Assembly (NCBI GenBank): GCA_001970955.1 | Contig: MPUH01001197.1 | Span: 1 to 21,209, forward strand | Direction: 5' to 3' | From: Stentor coeruleus | Lineage: Eukaryota; Ciliophora; Heterotrichea; Heterotrichida; Stentoridae | Length of the DNA: 21,209 bases | Shown here: one piece after another, positions 1-8,217 of the stretch | How positions within the stretch are numbered: position 1 is the stretch's first letter | Layout: each line of letters begins with the position of its first letter | The notes under the pieces: generated by a model | Database searches by the model: none | The model's input: only the letters and a program-made list of their open reading frames with translations | Told to the model about the DNA's origin: nothing | Position numbers and translations under genes: made by a program

Positions 1-424
1 TCTTTATTTTACCTTAAGGCTTTGTTGAATTCGAATATTATCATGCTACTTTTAACTCATTTAATTTGCTTTTAGATATTTTTAATTCAAATCTAAATAT
101 AGTACACTTAAAACATTATAACATTTTAATATAAAGTTAAGGTAAGGTAAGAGATAATTAAGTTTGTGGGGTTATAACTTCGTCCGGTCTAGGTTTGAGA
201 TTCCTACAACTTCTTTCTTTCAGCTAATTCGTGATGATGTACCACTCTTTGTCTTAATAATATTCTCTTTCTCTAATATAATCTATTTATCTAAAAGTTT
301 CAGGTAAAATATAATAATTATTAATAAACCTTATAAATAAAACCACATCCTTGACTCACAAACCTTGCCAAACTTCACCAAAAACCCAAAAAATATCCTC
401 TAAATCCTATATTATACATATAAA
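1..424. other. Left-edge non-coding stretch and 5' flank of the Cys-rich gene
   Basis: No open frame of useful length is visible on either strand. About 160-265 is less AT-rich than its surroundings and has no coding frame, so it might hold part of an RNA gene, but no tRNA or snRNA signature was recognised. Positions 9-17 (ttaccttaa) and 137-145 (ttaaggtaa) are perfect inverted copies 120 bp apart. The last 125 bases before the start codon at 425 are C-rich and G-poor (hand count about 28 C to 4 G in 301-420), as are most other 5' flanks in the window. Confidence 0.5.
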
Positions 425-1177
425 ATGTCCATATTTCAACTATTTTTCACAACATCATTACTAGCCACAACCCAAGCTTGCAATGAATACTGTTGGACCG
501 CTTGCAGTGTGCTTAATGGTAAAGACTCATGCTTCAAAGCTTGTGAATGCGACATCCCACATACATTCCCTCTAATCCCAGACTCATTCTGCCAAACTTT
601 CCCTCAAGACTTTTCACTAATCCTCAATGCTTTTTCATGCCAACAAACTGATTACCACAACTGTAATCTTCTAGAAACCTATAGTGAAATTCATCAATGT
701 GCTCATAATACCAATTGTATAACCTTTTTTAATTTCCGCTCCATCATCGAAAACACCCCTTCTTTACATTGGCCTTGTATTCAACCAAAATACTTATTAT
801 CTTATATTCAAGATCCTGATTTCCTTAAAATCTTTAACATTTTTGACCTTTCACAAAAATCATGTTTCAATATTTTACATAATCTTAACAAAAATATCAG
901 CCATAAAGATTTTGTGTATTGCTTAGCTAATTCCTCATCACAGCTTTTTAATGATATGAATGAACAATGCGATATAAAATGTGGAAATTTTTGCAGTAAC
1001 AGAGAAAAATGCTTGAAGAACTGTAAAAAAGATTTGTGCATTACAGTTAACAATACTAGAATTATGATTGAGCATGACTTTAATAAAGAATTAATAATGA
1101 AAAAACCAAAAATATTCACTTGTCCCGTAGATGATCCTGAGTTTAAGGGTATTCTTAGTAAGCCACTTGAAATTTAA
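425..1177 (+). CDS. Secreted Cys-rich protein of unknown function
   Basis: The frame encodes 250 residues. The N-terminus is a short hydrophobic signal peptide (residues 1-18, rich in F and L, ending TTQA), with likely cleavage just before C19, so the product is probably secreted or lumenal. No transmembrane segment follows. Cysteines are dense and cluster at both ends. Residues 19-42 have spacing C-x3-C-x3-C-x8-C-x3-C-x-C, and residues 182-205 have C-x3-C-x3-C-x5-C-x3-C-x4-C, so the two modules look related. About ten further Cys lie between and after them, consistent with a disulphide-rich fold. The ATG at 425 is the first in the frame and gives an intact signal peptide. The stop is TAA. 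The gene converges on the next gene with only 2 nt between stops. The family is not recognised; a cell-surface, cortical or extrusome content protein would all be possible. Confidence 0.8.
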   Translation: MSIFQLFFTTSLLATTQACNEYCWTACSVLNGKDSCFKACECDIPHTFPLIPDSFCQTFPQDFSLILNAFSCQQTDYHNCNLLETYSEIHQCAHNTNCITFFNFRSIIENTPSLHWPCIQPKYLLSYIQDPDFLKIFNIFDLSQKSCFNILHNLNKNISHKDFVYCLANSSSQLFNDMNEQCDIKCGNFCSNREKCLKNCKKDLCITVNNTRIMIEHDFNKELIMKKPKIFTCPVDDPEFKGILSKPLEI

Positions 1178-1179
1178 TA

Positions 1180-1881
1180 TTAACTTTTAAGGATTTTGGG
1201 CAGAAGGATTCTTGTTGATTTCGAATTGGCTTGTTTTTTTAAATAATTACGACTAGTTGCTGGGACTTCTAACTTGATTGGAATATCTTCAACATTAGAT
1301 TGCGAGTTTATATGGGCCAAACTTTCTGATTCTTTGAATTTCTTTCTTTCTAAGAGCGGACTGGGTAAGTGGATCGCTGGATGATCCTCAACACTCGGCA
1401 TAAGATGTTTTTTTAAATAACCACGAGTGGTTGCTAGGGTTCCTACTTTAAATGGAATAGCTTCAGTCTTATATTTTGATTTTATATTGGTAAAGCTTAT
1501 TGAATTTTGGAGTTTCTTGATTTCTTCGTTTTTCTTAGATAATTTTATATCAATTTCCATTAGTTTTCCACCTTGACTACGGATGTGGTCGTCTTTTGTT
1601 GACTCTTTTTGGATTAAAAGATGCTCGATTTTGCTTTTAGTAGCTTGACCACCAAATGCTGGATCTAAAGGTGATAATCTTACAGGATTACCCAGCTTGC
1701 AAAGGTTAATTGTTATTGGGTTGAAATGATTATACACCTCTTGAGGGATGTCTGTATTTTGAATGGCATATAAATCTTGACTCCAAATGTATGAAATTAT
1801 TTTTGCTCGTTTTGTTATAACATTGAATGAACCTATGAAGTTGATATCCTGTAGAACATCTTTTTCTGGCTTTTTAAACAT
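1180..1881 (-). CDS. Hypothetical protein with a duplicated ~21-residue motif
   Basis: The frame encodes 233 residues, starting at the ATG at 1881 with an in-frame TAA immediately upstream, and ends with TAA. It has no signal peptide or membrane segment and is basic and low in complexity. Residues about 106-127 could form a short helix or coiled coil (alternating K/E). The visible structure is an internal repeat: residues 140-160 and 198-218 share 11 of 21 positions, with core pattern E-x-I-P-x-K, then A-T-x-R-x-Y-L-K-K. The repeats are separated by a linker rich in Ser, Glu and Lys. No known family is recognised; this could be a ciliate-specific scaffold or peptide-binding protein. It is convergent with the secreted Cys-rich gene, so their 3' UTRs must overlap. 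Confidence 0.72.
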   Translation of the reverse strand: MFKKPEKDVLQDINFIGSFNVITKRAKIISYIWSQDLYAIQNTDIPQEVYNHFNPITINLCKLGNPVRLSPLDPAFGGQATKSKIEHLLIQKESTKDDHIRSQGGKLMEIDIKLSKKNEEIKKLQNSISFTNIKSKYKTEAIPFKVGTLATTRGYLKKHLMPSVEDHPAIHLPSPLLERKKFKESESLAHINSQSNVEDIPIKLEVPATSRNYLKKQANSKSTRILLPKILKS

Positions 1882-2178
1882 TTAATATTACCAACTATTA
1901 TGCATTACACAAATTAATTTTACATTAAGATTTTATATATAAAACATAAAATCTGTTTATGACATTTAATATAAACATAATCTCACTACCTTTTTGGCAT
2001 AAAATTATCCTAAAAGTCAATATAATTATTCTAATTAATGCAGCTCTCACTATTTTTATAAGCAAAGTTATTTATGATCCTTATCATGTTTATAATCTAA
2101 TCATATAAAATGCTTTATTTTATAAATTTCTTTATAAAAAACTATACTCAGGCCATTCGCTAAATTTTAAAACTTTAA

Positions 2179-3078
2179 CTACTTATTGAGCTTTGATGCT
2201 AATATCTTCTGCAAATTAGCCTGCTCAGACTGTAATTCAACAATCTGTGCCTTAAGATTATTCAATTCATCAATCAACTCTTGCTTTTCGGTGCTTCTAG
2301 AAAAAGTTGTCTCTACCGTTGTATCATTAAGCTTATCCTTTTCTTTTTCGACCTCAATTGCTTTTGCAAGCCTATTCATTTCCATTTTCTGTTCTTCAAG
2401 TCTTTGTTTATAAGTTTCAATATCTTTTTCTTGTTTAGCTAAATACTCTTTCCCATTATTTATTTCTTTGTCAATCTTAGCAATTTGCTCATTAAGTCTT
2501 TCTGTTTCTTTAGTATGTTCGCTTTCAATTTCTGCTGTTTTTTTACTTCTCTCTTCAAAAATCGCCATTTTCTCCTTTCTCAATCTTTCTTCTTCGCTTT
2601 TTGCTTTATCTAAGTGTATCTCTAAAGTTCCGATTTCTGTTTCAAGATCTTTAACTTCGCTTTCAAGACTTACTCTAAGGTTTTTATTCTCATCTTCCCC
2701 AATTGACGCTTCAAGTTCTGTTTTCAGCTCATTTCTGACTTTGGTTTCAATAGCATTAAAGTAGCATTGCATACAGACCCTTTCTTCTTTTAAAGTGTGA
2801 GGATGGTAGCATTTTAACGGAGAACATCCTTGACAAACAGCATTGTAACAGAATTGGCAGGAATATTTTTTCTTGTCAATCACACCTAGATCGGCAACTT
2901 TGACATGACAAATTATACAAACTTTCTGTTCTTTGTATAAGTCTTTAGAGTTACCTTCGATTATTTTAGGGAATATTGAATATTTATGAGTGTTAGGGTA
3001 TTTCGGCATAAGGTTGTCAACAATTGCTATTAATTCACTCTTGCCACTCATTTCGACAACATCTCTTACAAGGTCCAT
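2179..3078 (-). CDS. FYVE-like zinc-finger coiled-coil protein
   Basis: The product is 299 residues if translation starts at the ATG at 3078. An upstream in-frame ATG at 3186 would add 36 AT-rich, Ile-rich residues that look like untranslated leader, so it was not used. Residues 54-105 hold eight Cys in four C-x2-C pairs (54/57, 74/77, 82/85, 102/105), the layout of the FYVE and FYVE-related zinc finger, which binds two zincs. The WxxD motif and the R-R/K-H-H-C-R patch that bind PI3P in classical FYVE domains are absent; K-K-K-Y-S-C stands in its place. From about residue 112 to the end the protein is a charged coiled coil, broken near residue 250. By analogy this is a membrane-trafficking or scaffolding adaptor, but lipid binding cannot be assumed. 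It lies 117 bp downstream of the AGC kinase stop on the same strand. The stop is TAG. Confidence 0.8.
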   Translation of the reverse strand: MDLVRDVVEMSGKSELIAIVDNLMPKYPNTHKYSIFPKIIEGNSKDLYKEQKVCIICHVKVADLGVIDKKKYSCQFCYNAVCQGCSPLKCYHPHTLKEERVCMQCYFNAIETKVRNELKTELEASIGEDENKNLRVSLESEVKDLETEIGTLEIHLDKAKSEEERLRKEKMAIFEERSKKTAEIESEHTKETERLNEQIAKIDKEINNGKEYLAKQEKDIETYKQRLEEQKMEMNRLAKAIEVEKEKDKLNDTTVETTFSRSTEKQELIDELNNLKAQIVELQSEQANLQKILASKLNK

Positions 3079-3195
3079 ATTATATTTATGAACTGGTTTA
3101 TATATAATTGTATTAAAATCTGTATTTTTGTATACAATCCTTTTAAGAGTTTTAATAAAAATTATTATAATTTGAATTATACACAAAGGATAAGC

Positions 3196-4653
3196 CTATT
3201 CAAAGAATCTTGTAGTAAAATTTGGGATTTCATTGATTTGTATTGACCCTTCAGACTCGATACTATTTGAATACCCACAACTTTCTTCAGTAAACTCAAC
3301 AACTTTGACCTGTTTTTCTTCTGAGTTCTTCGTTGACAGTTCAGCTACAGACTCTTGTACTTCAGGAATTATACTTAAAATTTTTTTCTTCCTTTTTCTA
3401 TGTTCCTGTACATAATCAAAATTGTCAATAAACACGCTTTGGATATTATTATCATCATCTTCATCAAACAAAGAGTTGCTATTAAATTGTTCTCTAGTAA
3501 AATTCTGATCAAAATTCGATTCTCTCATATGAGGTATAAAAGGTGGTTTGATATCTTTATTCATAAGTTTTTTCCAATTAACAGACCTACACCAAGAGTG
3601 ACTTTTTATTTCTTCAATACCTTTATTGAACCCTAGTCTTTTTTCAGGATCTTTATTAAGTAGTTTTTTTATGATGTCTCTACTAGACTTAGATAATTCT
3701 TTTGGGATTTCCAAAGCTAGGTTTTTAATATTCCATTCCATTTGGCTTGGATCACGGTCATAAAATGGGGGCATTCCAGTAAGCATTTCAAAAAGCAACG
3801 CACCTAAACCATAATAATCCACAGCCCGTCCATGTGATATTCCACTTAAAACCTCAGGACTCATATATTCAGGAGAGCCACAGAAACTAAATGTTACTCC
3901 TTCTTTGCCAAGCCCCTGCTTGGCAAGTCCAAAATCAATAAGTTTTATATGCCCGTCAACATCTAAAAGTATATTCTCAGGCTTGAGATCTCTATAAATA
4001 ATATCATTCTTATGGATATACTCTAAAGCTAAAAGGATTTCTGTAAAGTAAAAAAGAGCATCATCCTCATCTAGTTTCTTGAGCTTCTGCAAATGGAAAA
4101 AAAGCTCACCGCCAGGACAGAACTCCATTATCAGATGTGCTTTAGTTCGGCTTTGTAATGCCATAAAAAGCTTAACAATAAACGGATGATTAGAATTTTG
4201 CAATATATCTTTTTCTAAAATAATCTGAGATATTTTGTTTTCTTTAGCAAGTTGAAGTTTTTGCATTGTTTTTACTGCAAACATTTTCCCTGTTTCCTTA
4301 TGTCTAACAAGGTATACTGTTGAAAATCCCCCTTTGCCTATAATTTTTAAAGGGGTGAAAGAGTGAAGTGATTTTTCTAGACCTGAGATTTTAGAGTATA
4401 CTGGGTAGATTGTATCTTTGTTGTCTAGAAAAGAAAGGCTTTTTTCTGGGATTGTTAAGGAATAGTCACTCATTTCTGAAAATTTAGTCTCTAATGATAT
4501 GATGTTGGGTAATCTTGTTATTGAACGTACGTGGTTTAGTAACCATTCAGATGTGTTCAGACTGGAACAGGAAATAGAAATTGTTTGGTCTTGAAAACAG
4601 AAATAGATAGTTTTAAGTCCTATGTCTTTACATCCACGAGGGGAGTTGCCCAT
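3196..4653 (-). CDS. AGC-family Ser/Thr protein kinase (S6K/RSK/Akt-like)
   Basis: The 485-residue product has a roughly 100-residue N-terminal region of unknown fold, then a complete kinase domain (about 101-355) with an AGC C-terminal tail. Visible motifs are the Gly loop GKGGFSTV (106-113), the AVK lysine K128, the alpha-C glutamate E147, YRDLKPEN with catalytic D222, DFG at 240-242, and an activation loop SFCGSPEY with S256 in the PDK1-site position. The tail has PPFIP (370-374) and F-D-x-x-F-T (381-386), both typical of AGC kinases. The hydrophobic motif near 408-414 ends F-D-Y, with Asp where Akt or S6K carry a phosphorylated Ser/Thr. The N-terminus MGNSPRGC resembles an acylation signal, but Arg at position 6 does not fit the usual myristoylation consensus. 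The subfamily is uncertain. The stop is TAG, and the spacer upstream contains two assembly duplications. Confidence 0.93.
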   Translation of the reverse strand: MGNSPRGCKDIGLKTIYFCFQDQTISISCSSLNTSEWLLNHVRSITRLPNIISLETKFSEMSDYSLTIPEKSLSFLDNKDTIYPVYSKISGLEKSLHSFTPLKIIGKGGFSTVYLVRHKETGKMFAVKTMQKLQLAKENKISQIILEKDILQNSNHPFIVKLFMALQSRTKAHLIMEFCPGGELFFHLQKLKKLDEDDALFYFTEILLALEYIHKNDIIYRDLKPENILLDVDGHIKLIDFGLAKQGLGKEGVTFSFCGSPEYMSPEVLSGISHGRAVDYYGLGALLFEMLTGMPPFYDRDPSQMEWNIKNLALEIPKELSKSSRDIIKKLLNKDPEKRLGFNKGIEEIKSHSWCRSVNWKKLMNKDIKPPFIPHMRESNFDQNFTREQFNSNSLFDEDDDNNIQSVFIDNFDYVQEHRKRKKKILSIIPEVQESVAELSTKNSEEKQVKVVEFTEESCGYSNSIESEGSIQINEIPNFTTRFFE

Positions 4654-4686
4654 ATTATTACTTATTTTTTCCTCCTATAACAATGC

Positions 4687-4890
4687 AGAGATTTTATTGT
4701 GAGTTTATATGCATTTATAGGTGCTATTTATGCGGAAAGTAAAGCTTTTTATTATGGCAGCGTATGTGGCTTTTTATTTTTATGTTANTAGAGATTTTAT
4801 TGTGAGTTTATATGCATTTATAGGTCCTATTTATGCGGAAAGTAAAGCTTTTTATTATGGCAGCGTATGTGGCTTTTTATTTTTATGTTA
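4687..4890. repeat. 101-nt tandem duplication around a single N (assembly artefact)
   Basis: Bases 4687-4787 are repeated at 4790-4890 with one mismatch (g at 4723, c at 4826). The copies are separated by the N at 4788 and one extra t. A near-identical overlap flanking a lone N is what results when two contigs with overlapping ends are joined without merging. The mismatch may be an allelic difference or a sequencing error. Confidence 0.85.
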
Positions 4891-4980
4891 GTTGGAATTA
4901 TAAAATACTAACCATTTATGGAAGATAATTAAGANAGTTGGAATTATAAAATACTAACCATTTATGGAAGATAATTAAGA
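4890..4980. repeat. 45-nt tandem duplication around a single N (assembly artefact)
   Basis: Bases 4890-4934 are repeated exactly at 4936-4980, with the N at 4935 between them. It lies directly after the 101-nt duplication, so the contig between the two joins is only about 150 nt long. It is best read as a second unmerged contig overlap in the same spacer. Confidence 0.85.
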
Positions 4981-5541
4981 TATTATGCGTTAATAAGATT
5001 GTTGTTTTTATTGATTATAAGGATTTATAGGATTTTATTAAAGAGTGATTTTAGTTGTGGGTTATTGGTTTCTTTAGGATTTTGCTAGTTGTTTTGTTTT
5101 TGAAATTATTTGATTGTAGCTTTAGTTATATGTGATAGATGATAATTTATTAGATTTTTATTTTTAGATATGGATTGTGATTTTTTATAATACTTATTTT
5201 GTGTATAAGGGCCTGAGTAAACCTTTAAGAAAATGAAAAGACAATTGGCTTGTTTGAATTTCTAACGCATTTTTATTTATATTAAGTATTTATTAACATC
5301 CTCATTTTTAAAAAATTGATCATAATTTTAACCTCAAAGCTTCAAATCTTCACCTAATTCACAACAAAATTTATAAATCCTCTACTCTCAAAATCTTCAG
5401 CAACTCCATTTCTTCCATCATCATACAACTCCTAATAAAAAGCATCATTCAAAAATATTTCCATCCTAAAAAACTAATAAAGTTCCTCAAACCCATCAAA
5501 AAAATCCTAATAAAACCATTAAGGAATCAACCATTAATATA

Positions 5542-7185
5542 TTAACTTAGTCCTTGCTTAGGATATGCCATGAGTTTTTCCCATATTTCATTATTAACTA
5601 TTCCATCTGGCCTAACCCCAATAGTTTCTTGAAATAGCTTTACTTGTGCTTCAACCTTTTTCCCAAAAAAGCCATCAACTTTCAAAGGCTGTCCTAAAGC
5701 CCCGGACAACAAGCATTGAAGTCTTTTTACAGCTCCCCTATCATTTTCTGCACCTTTTTTCATGCAGAGAATAGAAGACATCATAGCCATTTTTGCTAGA
5801 TCATTTTCTGACCTAACAGTTTTCATCGAAGACTTCTTTGCAAAATTCGATATTTCCTTAAATTCCTCATCAGCAAGATCATCAGCTTTAGATTCACTAA
5901 GTTGGTCAGCACAATCTAAATCAATTGGAGAAATGCATCTTAATGGAAGTCCTAGTCCAGTTTGTATTGGGGTTTCATATTCTTGAAAGTTTATCAAACC
6001 TTCAGTTGTTGCATGTTTTACTTTAGACTCAATCTCATTTGCGACCCTAATCAAAAGATTTTCATCTAATTTCAACTCTTCGATCATTTCCTTAGCTACT
6101 TTTTCTGGTGTGTCATTTTCTAGGCTGTATGAAAATGAGATCTGTCGTGTTTCTCTATTATCATTGATAATCAAAGATACGTCAATAATTGACATTGAAG
6201 AACTTATTGAGCTTTTATTAGATTTTGGTGAATGGACTACTGAAAGTGAATGGTGGATTTTATCATCTTCTTCTTGTATTGAAAAGAATTTATCATTCAG
6301 TAAATCCTCAGCAGTAGGTCTTTGTTCATAAGGGAGTAAGCATTTTTTTATAAATTCAACTACCTGAGGGTTGTTTATTTGAAGCAATGCAGCTGGGAAT
6401 TCACCTGACATAACTTTTTTATAGATCATAGCCTGGTTATTACATTCAGAATAAGGGGATTTTAAAGTGCACATTTCTATAACACACATCCCAAAAGAAT
6501 ATATGTCGATTTTCGTATCATAATATCCTTTATAAACCTCTGGTGCCATATATTCTGGAGTCCCTAGCACAGAGGTTTGCATTTTCCCTTGCATAAGCGT
6601 TGAAAGTCCGAAATCCCCAATTTTCACATCTCCTGTATTTGACATAATAAGTACATTTGCACATTTTAAATCTCTATGTATTATTGGATGAGGGCTTTGT
6701 GTATGTAAATAATTTAATCCAGATAAAATCCCTTTGCACCAGAGCTTAATAACTCTTAGCCTAGGATTTTTGATTTTCTTCAAATATTGCTTCAAAGACC
6801 CGCCAGTAACAATTTCTGTTATAATTACAAGTTCTTCTTTTGAAGGATTTGTCCATGCAGATATAAAACTCACTATATTAGGATGCTTTAGTCTTCTGTT
6901 GAGTTTTAATTCTTCTGAAATATGAGCTCTATCATGACTTGACATGTTTTTTAAATTGATGCTATTCCAAGCAATTTCACAACCTTGGTCATTATCGAAA
7001 CCTCGAAAGACAACTTTAAAAGCCCCGCAACCTAGTTCGTCATTGAACTTAGTAAAGATTACTCTATAAAACCTCCCTTTAGGGGAGACTTCTACGATTT
7101 CAGACTTTTGATCTGCACTTGTCCCTGTATGAGGCAATGTAGATAGTTCATCTTCACTCTATTTGGCTTTTACGCTAGAATCCAT
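5542..7185 (-). CDS. WNK-type protein kinase with C-terminal peptidoglycan-binding-like domain
   Basis: Removing a 15-nt intron (7159-7173) gives 542 residues: exon 1 is 7185-7174, encoding MDSS, and exon 2 is 7158-5542. Kinase domain about 37-296. The Gly loop GCGAFK carries Lys at K52, and the usual beta-3 Lys position is N69 (EIAWNSI), the 'with no lysine' arrangement of WNKs. Other motifs are HRD with D167, DFG at 186-188, and activation-loop S200 in TSVLGTPEY, equivalent to WNK1 S382. Residues about 329-384 (with D-T-P-E-K-V-A-K-E-M) match the OSR1_C/PF2-like domain that follows the kinase in WNKs and binds RFxV-type peptides. Residues about 481-533 match a PG_binding_1 fold (V-K-R-L-Q, V-D-G-F-F-G, F-Q, D-G, W). 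WNKs control ion transport and osmotic responses through OSR1/SPAK kinases. DFG replaces the WNK DLG. Without the intron no ATG precedes the Gly loop. The stop is TAA. Confidence 0.9.
7159..7173 (-). other. 15-nt intron in the WNK kinase gene
   Basis: On the minus strand the sequence is GTAAAAGCCAAATAG, with GT-AG ends and an in-frame TAG as its last three bases. Removing it joins ATG-GAT-TCT-AGC to AGT-GAA-GAT-GAA, keeping the frame and supplying the only ATG ahead of the kinase glycine loop. The length matches the 15-16 nt introns known from heterotrich ciliates. Confidence 0.85.
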
Positions 7186-8217
7186 AGAAAATATATGTTA
7201 TATTATATTACAGATGGAATTATAGGATAATTTATTTTAGGGAAATAGTTTTAGCAAATTATGGATTTTTTAGGGGCTATATTAGGAATTGAATTATGAA
7301 GTTTGGTTTATTATAGAGAAAAAAGTGTTTGAGAGAATTGGAAGTAAATTATAGATGATGAAGATAGAAAATAGATGATGAAGAGAGGGTAAAATATATT
7401 ATGTCGTGAAAAATTATATGGATTTATGAGGGGGTTTATTATAGGTATAGAGACTAGATAATGTTTTATATTGATATTAAATGCTGTGAGATAATAAGAA
7501 TTATGTTTAGATATGAATGATTTAGTGCTTATAAGAAGCTATACTGTAGATTATGAATTTTAATATAAAATAATATGATTTTACCAGAGTTGTTGTATAT
7601 GCATGATTTTGATATTAAATTTAAATGATTTATAGAAATTTATACTCTTATTATCAAACTCCCTCAAGAATAATTCTATAACTCCAACTTCAATAAAACT
7701 TCAATAAAAATGTTAAAATTTTATATGTAAAATGTAATAACTTATATATACCTAACAATTCATCATATGCATTTAAAAAATCCGCCATTTCAAATATTTA
7801 ATTATCACTTGCATCTTATAATTTATTCAACTTGATAAAAGTTCGAAAGTAGATTACCTTTAATACTTACTCTTTTTATGTTTTAAAGTGCATCTTTTTC
7901 AATATTTCTTAGCTTTCTCAACTTTAAAATCCTCCTGCCTAGTTAAGTTAAATTCACTCTATTTATCACAGTATATGTATTTATAACAATAATAAATTTA
8001 AATCTTCCATAATCTCACCTCAAAAATATCTTAATCAGCCAAAACCTATAAAGAACTCAATCTACAATATACACTTTATAAAAAAATTTACCCATTCTTT
8101 AATGTAAAAAAAAACATATCAAAAGAAACTTCCTCAATCATCCTCAAAGTCCCAATCAATTATCCTTTAAACCGCCAAAATCCAAAAATTCCAACTTAAT
8201 TTTATAATAAAATCTTA
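7186..8217. other. About 1 kb spacer between the WNK and LRR genes
   Basis: No gene is visible on either strand. The composition changes from G-rich and C-poor on the plus strand (7201-7440, about 57 G to 4 C by hand count), which is the 5' flank of the WNK gene, to C-rich and G-poor (7981-8217, about 51 C to 6 G), which is the 3' flank of the LRR gene. The switch lies near 7640. Positions 7350-7390 include short purine-rich repeats (gatgatgaaga), otherwise nothing. Confidence 0.65.

Larger units (their letters stand above)
4654..5541. other. Spacer between the two kinase genes
   Basis: No gene is visible. The stretch contains two tandem duplications around single Ns, annotated separately, which inflate it by about 149 bp. 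The composition is striking: by hand count 4981-5160 has about 36 G and 4 C on the plus strand, while 5341-5520 has about 3 G and 48 C. The switch lies near 5270. The G-rich half is the 5' flank of the minus-strand AGC kinase and the C-rich half is the 3' flank of the minus-strand WNK kinase. Confidence 0.7.

Noticed and set aside
3079-3186. N-terminal extension of the FYVE-like protein (36 residues, Ile-rich)
   Set aside because: It falls in the short AT-rich leader right after the upstream gene and resembles translated non-coding DNA; the ATG at 3078 is the better start.
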